Below, piece by piece: positions 6,040 through 6,525 of a DNA stretch of 6,525 nucleotides. The DNA comes from Chloroflexota bacterium (GTDB lineage Bacteria > Chloroflexota > Anaerolineae > Anaerolineales > Villigracilaceae). The stretch is taken from contig JAJYOO010000137.1 in assembly GCA_021796155.1 (NCBI GenBank), positions 1 to 6,525 of the forward strand. The letters run 5' to 3'. The notes below the pieces were generated by a model. It was not told the DNA's origin, did no database searches, and saw only the letters and a list, made by a program, of their open reading frames with translations. Position numbers and translations under genes: made by a program. How positions within the stretch are numbered: the stretch's first letter is position 1; each line of letters starts with the position of its first letter.

Positions 6040-6525
6040 ATGAAGACGAACTTTATACGCAGCTTATTCATCGCTTTCCTGATGAGCCTATTCTCTGCAG
6101 GTATGGTCCGCGCTCACGGTGAGCCAGCTATCACTTTGGCGCCGACAGTGGCCGTTCCCGGCGAGAGCATCTTCATCACCGGTTCGGACTGGCAAGATGG
6201 CGAAATACTGAAGATTACACTGGAAAGCGCCTCCGGCGTGTCCAAGCTTGGCCAGGCAACTGCCTCTGGTAACGGTGATGAGTCTGGCTTTACCGCTACG
6301 TACACACTGCCAACTGAGTTGGCACCAGGCTTCTACCTTGTACGCTGTGTTGCTGGCGACGGGCATACTGCCACCACTGACCTGACCATTGTCGCCTCGC
6401 CTGCGCAAATGAATGCTCAACCGATGGAGGCCAGCGCAGAGCCGATGGTTTTGGATCGTTCCAAATCGTCACTGCTGATTGCTTCGGTGATCCTGCTTGC
6501 ATTGATAAGCGCAGGGTTGGGCGTT
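6040..6525 (+). CDS. Secreted, membrane-tethered Ig-like-fold protein with predicted N-terminal His (3' partial)
   Basis: The frame runs off the right edge after 162 residues. Residues 1-25 form a signal peptide: MKTNFIRS, a hydrophobic core, then GMVRA with a predicted cut before His26-Gly-Glu-Pro. Residues 28-118 look like one beta-sandwich of the Ig or CopC-like kind: ITLAPTVAVPGESIFITGSDW, alternating strands with a Gly/Asp-rich loop (75-84), and a closing LAPGFYLVRCVAGDGHTATT stretch (94-113). A Met/Pro/Ala/Glu-rich linker (121-140) leads to a hydrophobic helix that starts near 144 and reaches the edge. The likely topology is an outer domain held by a C-terminal anchor. It begins 12 bases after the cytochrome b stop, so the two are surely cotranscribed. 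An exposed mature His, plus H109 and C103, could bind copper, but this is inference. The family was not recognised. Confidence 0.75.
   Translation, partial: MKTNFIRSLFIAFLMSLFSAGMVRAHGEPAITLAPTVAVPGESIFITGSDWQDGEILKITLESASGVSKLGQATASGNGDESGFTATYTLPTELAPGFYLVRCVAGDGHTATTDLTIVASPAQMNAQPMEASAEPMVLDRSKSSLLIASVILLALISAGLGV

Overview
The window is about half G+C and densely coded, and it looks like a bacterial chromosome. The combination of a b6-type cytochrome b carrying a subunit-IV-like tail, a membrane-anchored protein with a Cys-Cys/Asp-Cys-Asn-His motif, and an undecaprenyl-sugar-type GT-C glycosyltransferase suggests a Chloroflexota (Anaerolineae-like) genome. This is an inference from gene content; there is no rRNA or other phylogenetic marker here. 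No mobile element, tRNA, rRNA, CRISPR array or long repeat was seen.

Left part (1-3143, + strand): five genes run in the same direction with gaps of 24-57 bases, which fits one operon whose promoter lies upstream of the window. In order they are the C-terminal end of an isoprenylcysteine carboxyl methyltransferase (ICMT)-like membrane methyltransferase, a soluble UbiE-like SAM methyltransferase, a one-helix membrane-anchored protein of unknown function with a probable metal-binding cluster of Cys and His, a ten-helix EamA/DMT transporter, and a 66-residue stand-alone YHS-type metal-binding protein. Two likely metal-binding proteins, a transporter and two methyltransferases together suggest metal or metalloid handling or redox-cofactor work, but the substrate cannot be read from the sequence.

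Middle (3144-4798): a 134-base gap between convergent genes holds a hairpin-like structure followed by a T run (possible terminator). Then comes a minus-strand gene for a polytopic GT-C glycosyltransferase (ArnT/PMT-like).

Right part (4799-6525, + strand): a 155-base divergent intergenic region with a candidate promoter leads into a cytochrome b6/subunit IV fusion. After a 12-base gap follows a secreted, membrane-tethered Ig-like protein, cut by the window edge, whose predicted mature N-terminus is His-Gly. These two genes probably form the start of a respiratory or electron-transfer operon that continues beyond the window.
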